Shown: positions 5,537 through 14,280 of the stretch, in pieces
How positions within the stretch are numbered: the stretch's first letter is position 1
Layout: each line of letters starts with the position of its first letter
Notes under the pieces: generated by a model
Databases searched by the model: none
Seen by the model: the letters and a program-made list of their open reading frames with translations, nothing else
Told to the model about the DNA's origin: nothing
DNA from: a virus
DNA length: 36,928 nucleotides
Strand: one strand, 5' to 3'
Virus record (IMG/VR): IMGVR_UViG_3300025086_000098
Location: 1 to 36,928 of that record
Position numbers and translations under genes: made by a program

Positions 5537-7400
5537 CTCCCCAACTCTTCCCAAGACCAAACTCAACTACACTTGGAACTTTAAATTCTATTGAACTTTG
5601 CATTATTTTTTGAATTTCTTTTGCATGAGATTCATCTTTAATATTAAAACATAATTCATCATGTATTTGCAACATAGGTAAATGACCAGCACTATAACAA
5701 TCTAACATTGATTGCTTTGTTTGATCTGCAGAAGATCCTTGAATTAATCTATTTAAAGCTTTGTAAGTATAAGCTCTTTTAATATTGTCCTTACCATACT
5801 TAGCAACTGCATCCTCATATTTTTCTGCGACATGCAAACCAAAGTCTCTAGTTTCCCACATTTCAAATCTACATTTTCTACCTTTTTTAGTTCTTATGAC
5901 TCCCTTTTCATCAGCTGCATATTTACATCTGTCTGATAATTTTTTTACAAAAGGAACTTTTTTATTATATTTAATAATTAATTCATTAGCCTCATCTTTG
6001 GTGACACCCAATGAGTTAGCTAACTTATTCTTACCCATTCCATACATCAAACCCAGACCAATTGTTTTTGCTTGAGTTCTTTCAATACCAACAAGGTCGG
6101 CAACAGTTTGATGAAAGTCTGCACTTGCATTTTGATAAGCCTCTACTAATTCATTAGAACCCTCATACCCATCTCCGATAGATGCTGCATAGTGTACTGT
6201 CATTCTTGGCTCCTGTTGTGAATAATCAAAACTACCCCACTTAAAACCCTCCTCTGGTATAAATAAACTACGTATTTTAGGACCAAAGTCTTTGTTTCTG
6301 GCTGGGACTTGTTGTAGATTTGGATTACTCATTGAGAGTCTACCAGATACAGTGCCTCCATTGTCTCCTCTTAATTGATTAATCTCTCCATGAATTCTTC
6401 CATTGATTTGATACTTCATGATAGAAGATAAAAAAGTTCCGTGAAATTTATTTACTTCTCTTGCACTTACAATTAGTTGTGCTATTTTGTTTTTATTATT
6501 AATTAACCAATTTTGTGTAAAGGAAGGTTCTTTTGTTTTCTCAGTTCGCGGGTATTCTAATTTCAATTTGTCAAAAGCTTTGGCAATCTGGCGGGGTGCC
6601 CAAATATCTATTTCTAGTCCTGTTTCTTTCTGTATATCCGATAGTATTACTTTTTCTTGGAGCTTCATTTCTTTTTGTAGTTCTGCAGCTTTTTCCACTT
6701 GCACTCTCACACCTCGTTGACGCATCTTTATTAATATCGGAAGCAGTTGCTGCTCCATTTCCCATACAGTAGTTAAGCTCTGTTTTACTATTTCATTTTT
6801 AAATCTTTGCCATAATTTTAAAGTAAGCTCTGCATCTTGTTCAGCATAATAACCAACATGCTCTGCCGGTAGTTTCCACATCTCTGCTTTTGGATCTATA
6901 CCATGTGCTGCTGCAGCTTCTCTTAATTCTGTCTCTGCTTTTATTTCATTAAGATAATCTACCGATAATGTATTTAAAGAATAAGAAAATCTATTCTCAT
7001 CAATCAATGCAGCTGCAATCATTGTGTCAACTATAGGTCCGTGAACCTTGATACCAGATGCTTCTAACCAACCTACATCATATTGTGCATTGTGAAAAAT
7101 TTTTGTACTCGGTAAAGCACAAATGTCTTTCATATATTTTTTTACTTGTTCAGGTATCATGTTACCCCCACCTAGATGGCCAAAAGGAAAATATCCTTTC
7201 CATCCCTCAACGGCTACTGCAAACCCTACTATCTCTCCCTTGCCCAAAGCCCAACCAGCTCCAAGTCTTTCATTAATGCCATCATCTCTAGTTTCTAAAT
7301 CAATTGCTATTTCTTTATACTGAGACAAGTCCTTATATTCACTAGGTGTATTCCACATAGATTTTTTAAAAGTTAAAGTTAATTGTAATCCGTTACTCAT
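5526..7400 (-). CDS. polA: Family-A DNA polymerase with 3'-5' exonuclease
   Basis: Replicative polymerase of 624 residues, close to T7-like enzymes in size, with no 5'-nuclease domain. Exonuclease motifs: DLE at 34-36, HNAQYD at 103-108 and YAEQD at 185-189. Polymerase motifs: A, DYSQQEPR at 392-399; B (O-helix), R441, K445 and Y453; C, HDE at 580-582. The residue equivalent to E. coli Phe762 is Leu449 in AKTIGLGLMYG, a substitution other workers have linked with slower synthesis and temperate lifestyles in marine phages. The ATG overlaps the stop of the methylase-like gene upstream. Confidence 0.96.
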   Translation of the reverse strand: MSNGLQLTLTFKKSMWNTPSEYKDLSQYKEIAIDLETRDDGINERLGAGWALGKGEIVGFAVAVEGWKGYFPFGHLGGGNMIPEQVKKYMKDICALPSTKIFHNAQYDVGWLEASGIKVHGPIVDTMIAAALIDENRFSYSLNTLSVDYLNEIKAETELREAAAAHGIDPKAEMWKLPAEHVGYYAEQDAELTLKLWQRFKNEIVKQSLTTVWEMEQQLLPILIKMRQRGVRVQVEKAAELQKEMKLQEKVILSDIQKETGLEIDIWAPRQIAKAFDKLKLEYPRTEKTKEPSFTQNWLINNKNKIAQLIVSAREVNKFHGTFLSSIMKYQINGRIHGEINQLRGDNGGTVSGRLSMSNPNLQQVPARNKDFGPKIRSLFIPEEGFKWGSFDYSQQEPRMTVHYAASIGDGYEGSNELVEAYQNASADFHQTVADLVGIERTQAKTIGLGLMYGMGKNKLANSLGVTKDEANELIIKYNKKVPFVKKLSDRCKYAADEKGVIRTKKGRKCRFEMWETRDFGLHVAEKYEDAVAKYGKDNIKRAYTYKALNRLIQGSSADQTKQSMLDCYSAGHLPMLQIHDELCFNIKDESHAKEIQKIMQSSIEFKVPSVVEFGLGKSWGDAK

Positions 7401-7881
7401 TTCTAAATATCACTATCATTAATGGTTTTATGTAAGCTATCTTATTTGGGTCGTCTTCTGTTCCATCATCATGACCAAACCTAAAACCTTTAACTGGTTT
7501 TTTTAAAAATCTTATTTCACAATTAGGATTCTTATAAATAAAATCATGAAAGTATTTAGTATGTGTGGATGATGGTAATAAAAAAACACCAGTAAAGTTT
7601 TTTGTATTGTATGCCTTTTCAACAAATTTACCAATCTTTCCATCGAATAAAGGATGGATGTAAGCAATTTCTCCAGACCAATCTTTAGTCAAACAATCAT
7701 CATCAATTGTATAATATCTTGGTAGCAAATGATTATTATGAGATGCACAACAATCAATCGTAAAATCAAACTCTTCTATTAAATCTGACCAAATATTTTT
7801 AGGTGTCCTAAGATATTTCATTATTTTAGAACAAGTAAAACTTAAGTTTGTCTTTTCATATTTTAATTTTTTATTAATCAT
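7393..7881 (-). CDS. Phage N6-adenine methyltransferase-like protein with altered catalytic motif
   Basis: The order of blocks matches the phage Dam-type N6-adenine methyltransferase family: TPKNIWSDLIEEFDFTIDCCA (about 26-46), PRYYT, LTKDWSG, then a motif-IV position, then VFLLPSSTHTKYFHD and EIRFLK. At motif IV the family normally has N/D-PP-Y; here it is HPLF (residues 76-79). The enzyme may be inactive, altered, or used as a binding protein. An internal ATG at residue 21 is an alternative start; neither has a strong ribosome site. Lies between the polymerase and a zinc-ribbon gene. Confidence 0.8.
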   Translation of the reverse strand: MINKKLKYEKTNLSFTCSKIMKYLRTPKNIWSDLIEEFDFTIDCCASHNNHLLPRYYTIDDDCLTKDWSGEIAYIHPLFDGKIGKFVEKAYNTKNFTGVFLLPSSTHTKYFHDFIYKNPNCEIRFLKKPVKGFRFGHDDGTEDDPNKIAYIKPLMIVIFRNE

Positions 7882-7890
7882 TTAGATTCT

Positions 7891-8052
7891 TTAAGTAATG
7901 TTCTTACTATTGTTGTCCCTGGATTTAGATCGAAGTCTTTTATGCACCCCATCAATAAACTGCTTAACAACACAATCACCACAATAATAAATTTTGTTTT
8001 CAATAATAGCTGCATCTCTATCACACTTTGAACATTTAATTTTTTTCTTCAT
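7891..8052 (-). CDS. Small zinc-ribbon protein (53 aa)
   Basis: A short frame with CSKC at residues 7-10 and CGDC at 24-27, a compact four-Cys zinc ribbon, then a basic tail (HKRLRSKSR). It begins inside the last codons of the upstream DUF3310-like gene and ends ten bases before the methylase-like gene, exactly filling the gap. Probably binds nucleic acid or protein; role unknown. Confidence 0.65.
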   Translation of the reverse strand: MKKKIKCSKCDRDAAIIENKIYYCGDCVVKQFIDGVHKRLRSKSRDNNSKNIT

Positions 8053-8299
8053 CTTTTAGATGTTTAATTTCTAAGTCACAATAATGTTTTATTTTTTGTA
8101 AATCTTCTATGGCTTTCCCTTTAGATAAGTATCTACATACATATTTAATTATATTAGCTTGAAGTGGATTAAGACCATTCTTTCTAATAAAAGTCCAAGG
8201 TTGAATAATAAATTGCTTATAGTGGGATCCTCCAACTTGTTTGCCATCAGGAAAAGTTTCGTCAAAGATATCTTTATTTGTCATTTTTTTCTTGTACAT
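8036..8299 (-). CDS. DUF3310-like small phage protein
   Basis: The pattern VGGSHYK (22-28), IQPWTFI, then NIIKYVCRYLSKGKAIEDLQKIKHY matches the DUF3310 family, common in phage replication regions; T7 gp1.7, a nucleotide kinase, carries a related domain. No P-loop is visible, so activity should not be assumed. It overlaps the helicase gene upstream; a second Met at residue 6 is an equally possible start. Confidence 0.82.
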   Translation of the reverse strand: MYKKKMTNKDIFDETFPDGKQVGGSHYKQFIIQPWTFIRKNGLNPLQANIIKYVCRYLSKGKAIEDLQKIKHYCDLEIKHLKDEEKN

Positions 8300-9917
8300 A
8301 AATTAAATAATCTTGTCCAATAGGATAGTTAAACTTATAGTCAGTTCTTAACAAATGTAAAGTTTTTCTTGCTCTAGTAACTCCAGTGTACCAAACTTTA
8401 CGTTCATCACTTTTTTCTTGTTTATTTTTATTTTTATAATCAGATGGATAATTACCTTTACTGTATAATACAACATGATTCGCTTCCCCACCCTTAACAG
8501 AATGAATTGTATCAATGGTTATAAGAGGATCTTTATCTAATTCTTTTTGACCATATCTTCTAAGTAATCTTATGAAATGTCTGACTTGTCTTGGTTTAAA
8601 ATTTCTTCTTAGTATCCAATACCATGGTTTAGTTTTTTGATTATCTTCTAAGGTTAACCCACACCATTCTTTTAATGTTTGAAAATCATACTCTTTTAAA
8701 TCTGGTTCTGCTCTCCAAAATTTATCTTGTCTATAATTTGGATCTTCTAGCTCTCTTATATATTTATACATATTACGAGCTGATTTTTTATCTATCTTTT
8801 TATTTTTAGTTATAGCAGTCCATGCTTTTATTGCTTCCCATTGTTTTTGATCAAAACATTTTGTGCCCTTATTATCCTTATAATATAACCCAGCATCCTT
8901 AGCTAACATTCTTAATTCATTAACAGTTTCATTAATTCTACCAAGAATGTACCAATCCTCCTTAAAATTTTCAAAAGGGATTTCTTTAAAAGATAAATAA
9001 GCTTTTACATAACCTTTAGTTCCACCAGGGTAGTATTCTTTTTCCTCACTATCATTTATTCCTCTTCTAATTACTTGTGAGAATCTATGTATGGCTTCTC
9101 CGAATCTTTGAGTCTTTCTAAGTTTTACTTTACGCCCAGGGAAAAATTTAGTGAAATATTTTGGATCAGCTCCATTCCATTTGTATATGGCCTGGTCATC
9201 ATCTCCTGCTAAATATATTCGATCTACTTTAGGAGCCATCTTATATATGACAGACCATTGTAAAGGTGTGCAATCTTGAGCTTCATCTAATATTAAAACT
9301 TTAAGTGGTGGAAAATCTACTTCTTTTATTGCTCTTTCGATCATATCATCAAAGTCAATGAACGATCTTTCTCCACCCCCTACTTTATAATGTTCATAGG
9401 TACTTATCTTTCTGAGAAACACAGTGAGTGAATCTCTCTTATAACTTTCTAGCTTATATGCTTCTTCTGGTTTAATTAATAAATTTCTAGCTTTACTATA
9501 AACACCTAATGACCAATCCTTATACATAAAGTTATCGTCAGCTAATCTTTTGTCTGAAGTTTTTATTACTTTAGTTTGTAATGCAAAATCTATTGTACAA
9601 TCTTTTGGATCAAATACTTCTTCTGGAAAGTATCTTCTACAATAGGTATGCAGTGTTTTAAATCTAGAAAAATCATCTGTGTTATATTGTGGAAAAGACT
9701 CCATAGCTCTTTTAACAGCAGTGTTAACAGCTTTGTTTGTAAAAGATAAGTATGCTATCTCTTGTGGTCTAATACCTTTTCTTAAATAACTTTTTAAAAC
9801 TTTTTCTATAAGTGTGTAAGTTTTACCAGTGCCTGGGGGACCAAAGATCTTTATGGTTTTGTGATAAAGTTCTTTTAATATTTTAAGTTCTAAACTTTCC
9901 TGTGTGGAATTCTTCAT
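8274..9917 (-). CDS. Superfamily 1 (UvrD/Rep-like) DNA helicase
   Basis: ATP-driven 3'-5' DNA helicase, likely unwinding for replication or repair. Motifs in order: Walker A GPPGTGKT (26-33), Ia FTNKAV (59-64), Walker B LILDEAQD (208-215), III AGDDDQAIYKWNG (237-249), a QRFG block (270-273), V TIHSVKGGEANHV (470-482), VI YTGVTRARKTL (510-520). All are intact. At 547 residues it is compact. The ATG lies within the end of the primase gene, so the two are probably co-translated. Confidence 0.93.
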   Translation of the reverse strand: MKNSTQESLELKILKELYHKTIKIFGPPGTGKTYTLIEKVLKSYLRKGIRPQEIAYLSFTNKAVNTAVKRAMESFPQYNTDDFSRFKTLHTYCRRYFPEEVFDPKDCTIDFALQTKVIKTSDKRLADDNFMYKDWSLGVYSKARNLLIKPEEAYKLESYKRDSLTVFLRKISTYEHYKVGGGERSFIDFDDMIERAIKEVDFPPLKVLILDEAQDCTPLQWSVIYKMAPKVDRIYLAGDDDQAIYKWNGADPKYFTKFFPGRKVKLRKTQRFGEAIHRFSQVIRRGINDSEEKEYYPGGTKGYVKAYLSFKEIPFENFKEDWYILGRINETVNELRMLAKDAGLYYKDNKGTKCFDQKQWEAIKAWTAITKNKKIDKKSARNMYKYIRELEDPNYRQDKFWRAEPDLKEYDFQTLKEWCGLTLEDNQKTKPWYWILRRNFKPRQVRHFIRLLRRYGQKELDKDPLITIDTIHSVKGGEANHVVLYSKGNYPSDYKNKNKQEKSDERKVWYTGVTRARKTLHLLRTDYKFNYPIGQDYLIYVQEKNDK

Positions 9918-11436
9918 CCATCTCCGATACTTCTTTTGTTTGTTTTGGTTTAGTTGCTTTTTTGTAATCTACAAATTTAGGCATCTCTACCGACCATACA
10001 TTTTTAACACCTTCATGATAATCTATTCGTTCACAACCTAATAAGTGCATAGCTTCTGCTGCACTTTTAAATGTTTTATCATTACCTAAAAACTTTTCAA
10101 ACGTAATCTTTTTGAAATAACAAACATTTGTTTTGGAATCTAAGACAACATAGTTATCCTGTAATTTATCAAAGTCATCCTCTTCAATATGACTCTCAAA
10201 GAATTTTTTAAGAAAATTATATTTTTCTTCACCAAGAGTATCTTCGAATTTCATCTTCTCATTCTCTACTGCTTTTTTGACAATTGTAGACATAAGCATT
10301 TCAAATGGAGATGGTCCACTTCTTGGTCTAGGTAGGGTAACCCAATAAATTCCATATCTTAATAATTTTACTCTAAAAGACTTTTCATCTTTCATATCTT
10401 CGGGACCAATAATAATTTTCTCTCCTTGAAACTTAAAAGAATATTCAATCGACTTGGTACTTCTTATAAATTCAATTTCTTCAAAATCATCTATTAGATC
10501 TGGTACTTGTGAACCAATACCAAGTTTTCTAAACTTACATAAATCTTTATTACATATTGGTGTAATAGCACCAAGCTTAGGTGGGCATTTGTAATTGTAA
10601 TCTTTTTTAGTTACAGATCTTGCAACAGAGTTTTCTACCTCTCTGGTATCCATAGGTGTTACAAATATTTCTTGGTTTCTTTTTTGGAGAATTGTTCTCA
10701 TCTCTTCAATTGTAATTTTGCCATCAGACTTCTTCATCTCAAGAACACCAACATTATAAAGTAAATCATTACGATGATTACCAGACCACTTATCCATAAT
10801 CATTTTTTGAACACATGGTGGATAATGTTTCCAATCTTCTTCAGGTTCATATTCCTTAACTTTAATATTTTGTAATTCATCTAAAGATAAAGTTTTATTT
10901 CTAATTATTTCAATAAAAGTTCCAATCATTACTGGGGTATTTGATTCATTATATGCAAACTCAGTAGTTGCATTCATATTAAAATAAGGCATGTTCATAC
11001 ACTTATTCATCGGGAATACTTCAAGTGCTTGAAAGAAATTTTTATTCCATTCATTTAATTTTTTTAAAACATCTTTTACTGGATACCAATTATCTAAAAA
11101 CAAAAACAAATGTAGCCCACCTGATTTTGATCTTACTGGTACTAATGGTAATTGGTTGTCTCTAAGAATATCTATAACTTTTTTTTGTGAATAATCTTTA
11201 TAACTTTGTGGGTCAATATCTATACACCCCCACTTACACATATCATCCTTTTCAGGTTTGATACCTATACGTTTCGTACCTTCTAAATGTTCCTTCCAGA
11301 TTTTAAGAGTAACTGGTTCGTGGATCGTGAGTGTTTGACCTACTGTCTTGCCCCGTTCATCTACCTCTCCAGTAAGAGAGGTAGTGATGAACAGTTCAGA
11401 ATTACCCTCAAATATTTTTAAGAGCTCCTGTTCCAT
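9883..11436 (-). CDS. Archaeo-eukaryotic-type primase
   Basis: Makes primers for the polymerase. The AEP core is visible: DID at 73-75 (metal-binding DxD), SGGLH at 105-109 (the sxH motif) and an acidic residue in LEVFP (138-142). It is followed by a helical PriCT-like part (NHRNDLLYNVGVL, 220-232) and Cys residues 284, 295 and 300 in a zinc-knuckle-like segment ending KLGIG. The C-terminal 200 residues are unassigned. No DnaB-type replicative helicase was found in the window. Directly follows the putative single-strand binding protein gene with a 3-base gap. Confidence 0.85.
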   Translation of the reverse strand: MEQELLKIFEGNSELFITTSLTGEVDERGKTVGQTLTIHEPVTLKIWKEHLEGTKRIGIKPEKDDMCKWGCIDIDPQSYKDYSQKKVIDILRDNQLPLVPVRSKSGGLHLFLFLDNWYPVKDVLKKLNEWNKNFFQALEVFPMNKCMNMPYFNMNATTEFAYNESNTPVMIGTFIEIIRNKTLSLDELQNIKVKEYEPEEDWKHYPPCVQKMIMDKWSGNHRNDLLYNVGVLEMKKSDGKITIEEMRTILQKRNQEIFVTPMDTREVENSVARSVTKKDYNYKCPPKLGAITPICNKDLCKFRKLGIGSQVPDLIDDFEEIEFIRSTKSIEYSFKFQGEKIIIGPEDMKDEKSFRVKLLRYGIYWVTLPRPRSGPSPFEMLMSTIVKKAVENEKMKFEDTLGEEKYNFLKKFFESHIEEDDFDKLQDNYVVLDSKTNVCYFKKITFEKFLGNDKTFKSAAEAMHLLGCERIDYHEGVKNVWSVEMPKFVDYKKATKPKQTKEVSEMDEEFHTGKFRT

Positions 11437-11439
11437 GAT

Positions 11440-12252
11440 TTAAAATGGAACGTTAGTTTTATCTGGACTATTATTTCCGTGAGCTTGATTATCTTGTGTA
11501 AAATCTACTTTACCAAAAATATCACTCTTCATAGCACTTTGATAAAAGGCTTGAGTTGTCTCCAATACTTTTAAATGTTCTTGAGTATTTAAAAACTTAT
11601 CAAACTCAACAACCCATCCATACCAAGAGTTTTGTGAATTAGACTCTTTAGTAGTGCTTAGTTTGTAAGCAGTAGACCATGATGGTGGATTAAACATACC
11701 ATTTTTACCTTGTGCTCTTCTAGACATAATCATTGAATTCCATGTCTTAGATTTTTTCTTTTGAGTAGATTTCATAGTAATTAAAGCTTGTTCCATTGGA
11801 TTATAATTTTCATCCAAAATATAAACAAAGTGATTACCAGTATCTTCAACATAGTTTCCGTTTTCTAATCGGTCTTTGTTGTCGGCACCTCTAGTTGTTT
11901 CAGACATAATAGCTGGATCAGTATGAATACCTACTGGTCTTCCTGGACTATCCCCTTTGTCTTTCCACTCATTAAAAGTGTTTATGTAAAGACAAGGCAC
12001 TACTATTAATCCTTGTCTACCTTTCCATACTTTACCTGATGTTTCACTCCATATGTCTCCTTGCTTAGCAGTCTCAACATATTTGCCATCAGTCTCATCT
12101 AAGACTGGAGAGTTAGCATAAAGTATTTTTAGGATTGGTAGTTTTTGATCTCGAGCTGTTACAAACTCTTGACCTTGACCCGCCATCTGCTCTAAATTTA
12201 TTGCAGACGGAAGATTATCTTTTTTAGTCGTCATCGCTTTTTTTTCGATCAT
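11440..12252 (-). CDS. Putative single-stranded DNA-binding protein
   Basis: A 270-residue protein rich in Asn, Ser and Lys with beta-strand segments, ending in a polar, acidic tail that finishes NVPF. A terminal Pro-Phe or Phe on a flexible tail is how SSB (DDDIPF) and T7 gp2.5 contact replication partners. The location directly before primase and helicase fits. I cannot see an OB fold with certainty, so this is context plus tail. AAGGA sits about six bases before the ATG, overlapping the previous stop. Confidence 0.55.
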   Translation of the reverse strand: MIEKKAMTTKKDNLPSAINLEQMAGQGQEFVTARDQKLPILKILYANSPVLDETDGKYVETAKQGDIWSETSGKVWKGRQGLIVVPCLYINTFNEWKDKGDSPGRPVGIHTDPAIMSETTRGADNKDRLENGNYVEDTGNHFVYILDENYNPMEQALITMKSTQKKKSKTWNSMIMSRRAQGKNGMFNPPSWSTAYKLSTTKESNSQNSWYGWVVEFDKFLNTQEHLKVLETTQAFYQSAMKSDIFGKVDFTQDNQAHGNNSPDKTNVPF

Positions 12253-12254
12253 GA

Positions 12255-12800
12255 TTATTCCTTCGTGGTTATTTTAGTTTTATTTGCAACATAAGTTCCA
12301 AACAGTTCAGCAGGTACATCTTTACCAAGGTCTTGAATTTGTTCTCTAACAAATCCTCTAAGACTACTTGGATGAACAGAAGTTTTCTGCTTCACTGGAA
12401 GACCTTTTGCTTTCAGCTCTTCTATAATTGATTTAGCTTCATTGTCTTGCTTCATTCCAAATTCCAAAGACACTTGGTTTTTAATCAAGTCTCCATGTCC
12501 ATTTTCTCTAAGCCAATCAAAAGCTTCATCACTTTTAGACGCTGGTATTCTAGCTGAATAGAATGGTTTAACCTCAACGGATGAACCATCTGCTAATTTT
12601 AGCAGAGATAAACCAGCTTGTTGCATTAAGTTTGGAATTGTTTGCTCAGAAAGAGTAGTTTCGACTTCTTTTAACTTTTTAAGTTCTTCTTCAGCCGTCA
12701 TTATTTTTTTCTGAGTTTCCAATAACTTATTGCAAGATTTAGCAATGTCTGTCGACATGCCAGTATCTACCGATATGATAGATTCTGCTTCTAAGTCCAT
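12255..12800 (-). CDS. Conserved phage protein heading the replication operon (181 aa)
   Basis: The N-terminal half has a coiled coil (CNKLLETQKKIMTAEEELK) and the C-terminal part a basic segment, HPSSLRGFVREQI. I recall similar proteins in the replication regions of marine and other podoviruses but know no function. The start is ATG 12800: AAGGAGG lies five bases upstream, and a TTG 18 bases earlier lies at that ribosome site. First gene after a probable promoter; likely a replication or recombination accessory factor (inference). Confidence 0.65.
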   Translation of the reverse strand: MDLEAESIISVDTGMSTDIAKSCNKLLETQKKIMTAEEELKKLKEVETTLSEQTIPNLMQQAGLSLLKLADGSSVEVKPFYSARIPASKSDEAFDWLRENGHGDLIKNQVSLEFGMKQDNEAKSIIEELKAKGLPVKQKTSVHPSSLRGFVREQIQDLGKDVPAELFGTYVANKTKITTKE

Positions 12801-12823
12801 AAGAACCTCCTTGTGCAAGAATC

Positions 12824-12851
12824 AATATATTATTAATTTGATTTATGCAAA
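12824..12851 (-). promoter_or_regulatory. Probable promoter of the replication operon
   Basis: The minus strand has TTTGCA (12846-12851), a 16-base spacer and TATATT (12824-12829), followed by AAGGAGG (12806-12812) before the ATG at 12800. It sits in the gap between divergent genes (12801-12873), the only such gap inside the replication region. A promoter for the plus-strand helicase should also be here but I cannot pick one. Confidence 0.5.
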
Positions 12852-12873
12852 CAAATAATTTAAATAATTCTGC

Positions 12874-14280
12874 GTGTATAATTATAAAACAAAACCATTC
12901 AAACATCAAAGACAATCATTAATTGAAGGAGCCAAGCCTTATAACTTTGCTTATTTTATGGAGATGGGAACTGGTAAGACTAAAGTTGCTATTGATAATG
13001 CAGCTTATTTATATCAAGAACAAAGAATTAATTTTGCATTTGTGATAGCACCTAATTCTGTTTATCAAAATTGGAAAAAAGAAATTGATTTCCATTGTCC
13101 AGAGGAAACTAATATTTACATTTGGAAAGTAACCAAAGATAAAACATTTAAATTAGACCCAAAGAAACTTACATTTATATTAATGAATGTAGAGGCACTA
13201 TCTCATGCATCAGGTAAAAAATGGCTTGAATATAAATTATTGAAACATGGTATGAGAAGCATGATTATACTTGATGAAAGCACCTCTATCAAAAATCTAA
13301 AAGCATCTAGATCTAAGGCTATTATAAAACTAGGTCAATTAGCTAGATATAAAAGAATACTAACTGGTTCTCCTATTACAAAATCCCCATTAGATTTATT
13401 TTCTCAATGTGCTTTTTTAGATAAGGCATTATTAGGTTATGATAATTTCACTGTCTTCAAAGCTAAATATGCAGTAATGTATAGTATTGAAAGAGGCGGT
13501 TATAATATTCAAATTCCTAAATATTATATTAATCTCGAAGAGTTAGAATATAAATTAAAAAACTTTTCTTATAGGGTTAGAAAAAAAGATTGTTTGGATT
13601 TACCAGAGAAGATGTATGTGCAAAGATATGTAGATATGTCAGAAGAGCAAAAGCTAGCTTATGAAAGATTAAAAATTAATGCTTTAATGATAATGAAAGA
13701 TGAAGAGGTATCTTACAATAATAAACTTACTGAACTTTTAAAGCTTCAACAAGTAGCTAATGGTTTTGTAAAAACTAATGATGGTAATATTGTTGATTTT
13801 AAAACAAATGCCAAACTAAAAGAATTAATGAGTATCTTAGAAGAGAGTGAAGATAAATGTATTATATGGGCTAATTATGTACACAACATTGAAAGTATCA
13901 AAAGTAAATTAGCTGAAACTTATGGTGTTGATTCTGTAGTTTCAATATATGGTAAAGACTCAGTTGAGTCTCGAAATCAATCAGTAGAAAAATTTCAAAA
14001 TAAAGATGAGTGTAGATTCTTAGTTGGTAATCCCACAGTTGGTGGATATGGTTTAACGTTAACTGCTGCTAAATATGTAATTTATTTTAGTAATTCTTAT
14101 AACTTAGAAGTCAGACAACAAAGTGAAGATAGGGCTCATAGAATAGGACAGAAGTCTCAAGTCACTTATATTGATATAATCTGTAGAGATACTATTGATC
14201 AAATGGTATTACATAATTTAGAAAATAAAATTGAATTATCTGCTAAGACTCTTGGGGAACAGGTTCAGAAGTGGCTTTAG
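12874..14280 (+). CDS. SNF2-family (superfamily 2) helicase/translocase
   Basis: A DNA-dependent ATPase of 468 residues. Motifs: Walker A MGTGKT (31-36), Walker B LDES (133-136, so DExx rather than DEAH), III LTGSP (163-167), V GGYGLTLTAA in the second RecA-like lobe and VI QSEDRAHRIGQ (416-426), the SNF2 signature. The start is GTG with no clear ribosome site; no in-frame ATG lies nearby upstream. It is the only plus-strand gene in the replication block and its end overlaps the opposite nuclease gene by 38 bases. May remodel or translocate on DNA in replication or recombination. Confidence 0.92.
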   Translation: MYNYKTKPFKHQRQSLIEGAKPYNFAYFMEMGTGKTKVAIDNAAYLYQEQRINFAFVIAPNSVYQNWKKEIDFHCPEETNIYIWKVTKDKTFKLDPKKLTFILMNVEALSHASGKKWLEYKLLKHGMRSMIILDESTSIKNLKASRSKAIIKLGQLARYKRILTGSPITKSPLDLFSQCAFLDKALLGYDNFTVFKAKYAVMYSIERGGYNIQIPKYYINLEELEYKLKNFSYRVRKKDCLDLPEKMYVQRYVDMSEEQKLAYERLKINALMIMKDEEVSYNNKLTELLKLQQVANGFVKTNDGNIVDFKTNAKLKELMSILEESEDKCIIWANYVHNIESIKSKLAETYGVDSVVSIYGKDSVESRNQSVEKFQNKDECRFLVGNPTVGGYGLTLTAAKYVIYFSNSYNLEVRQQSEDRAHRIGQKSQVTYIDIICRDTIDQMVLHNLENKIELSAKTLGEQVQKWL

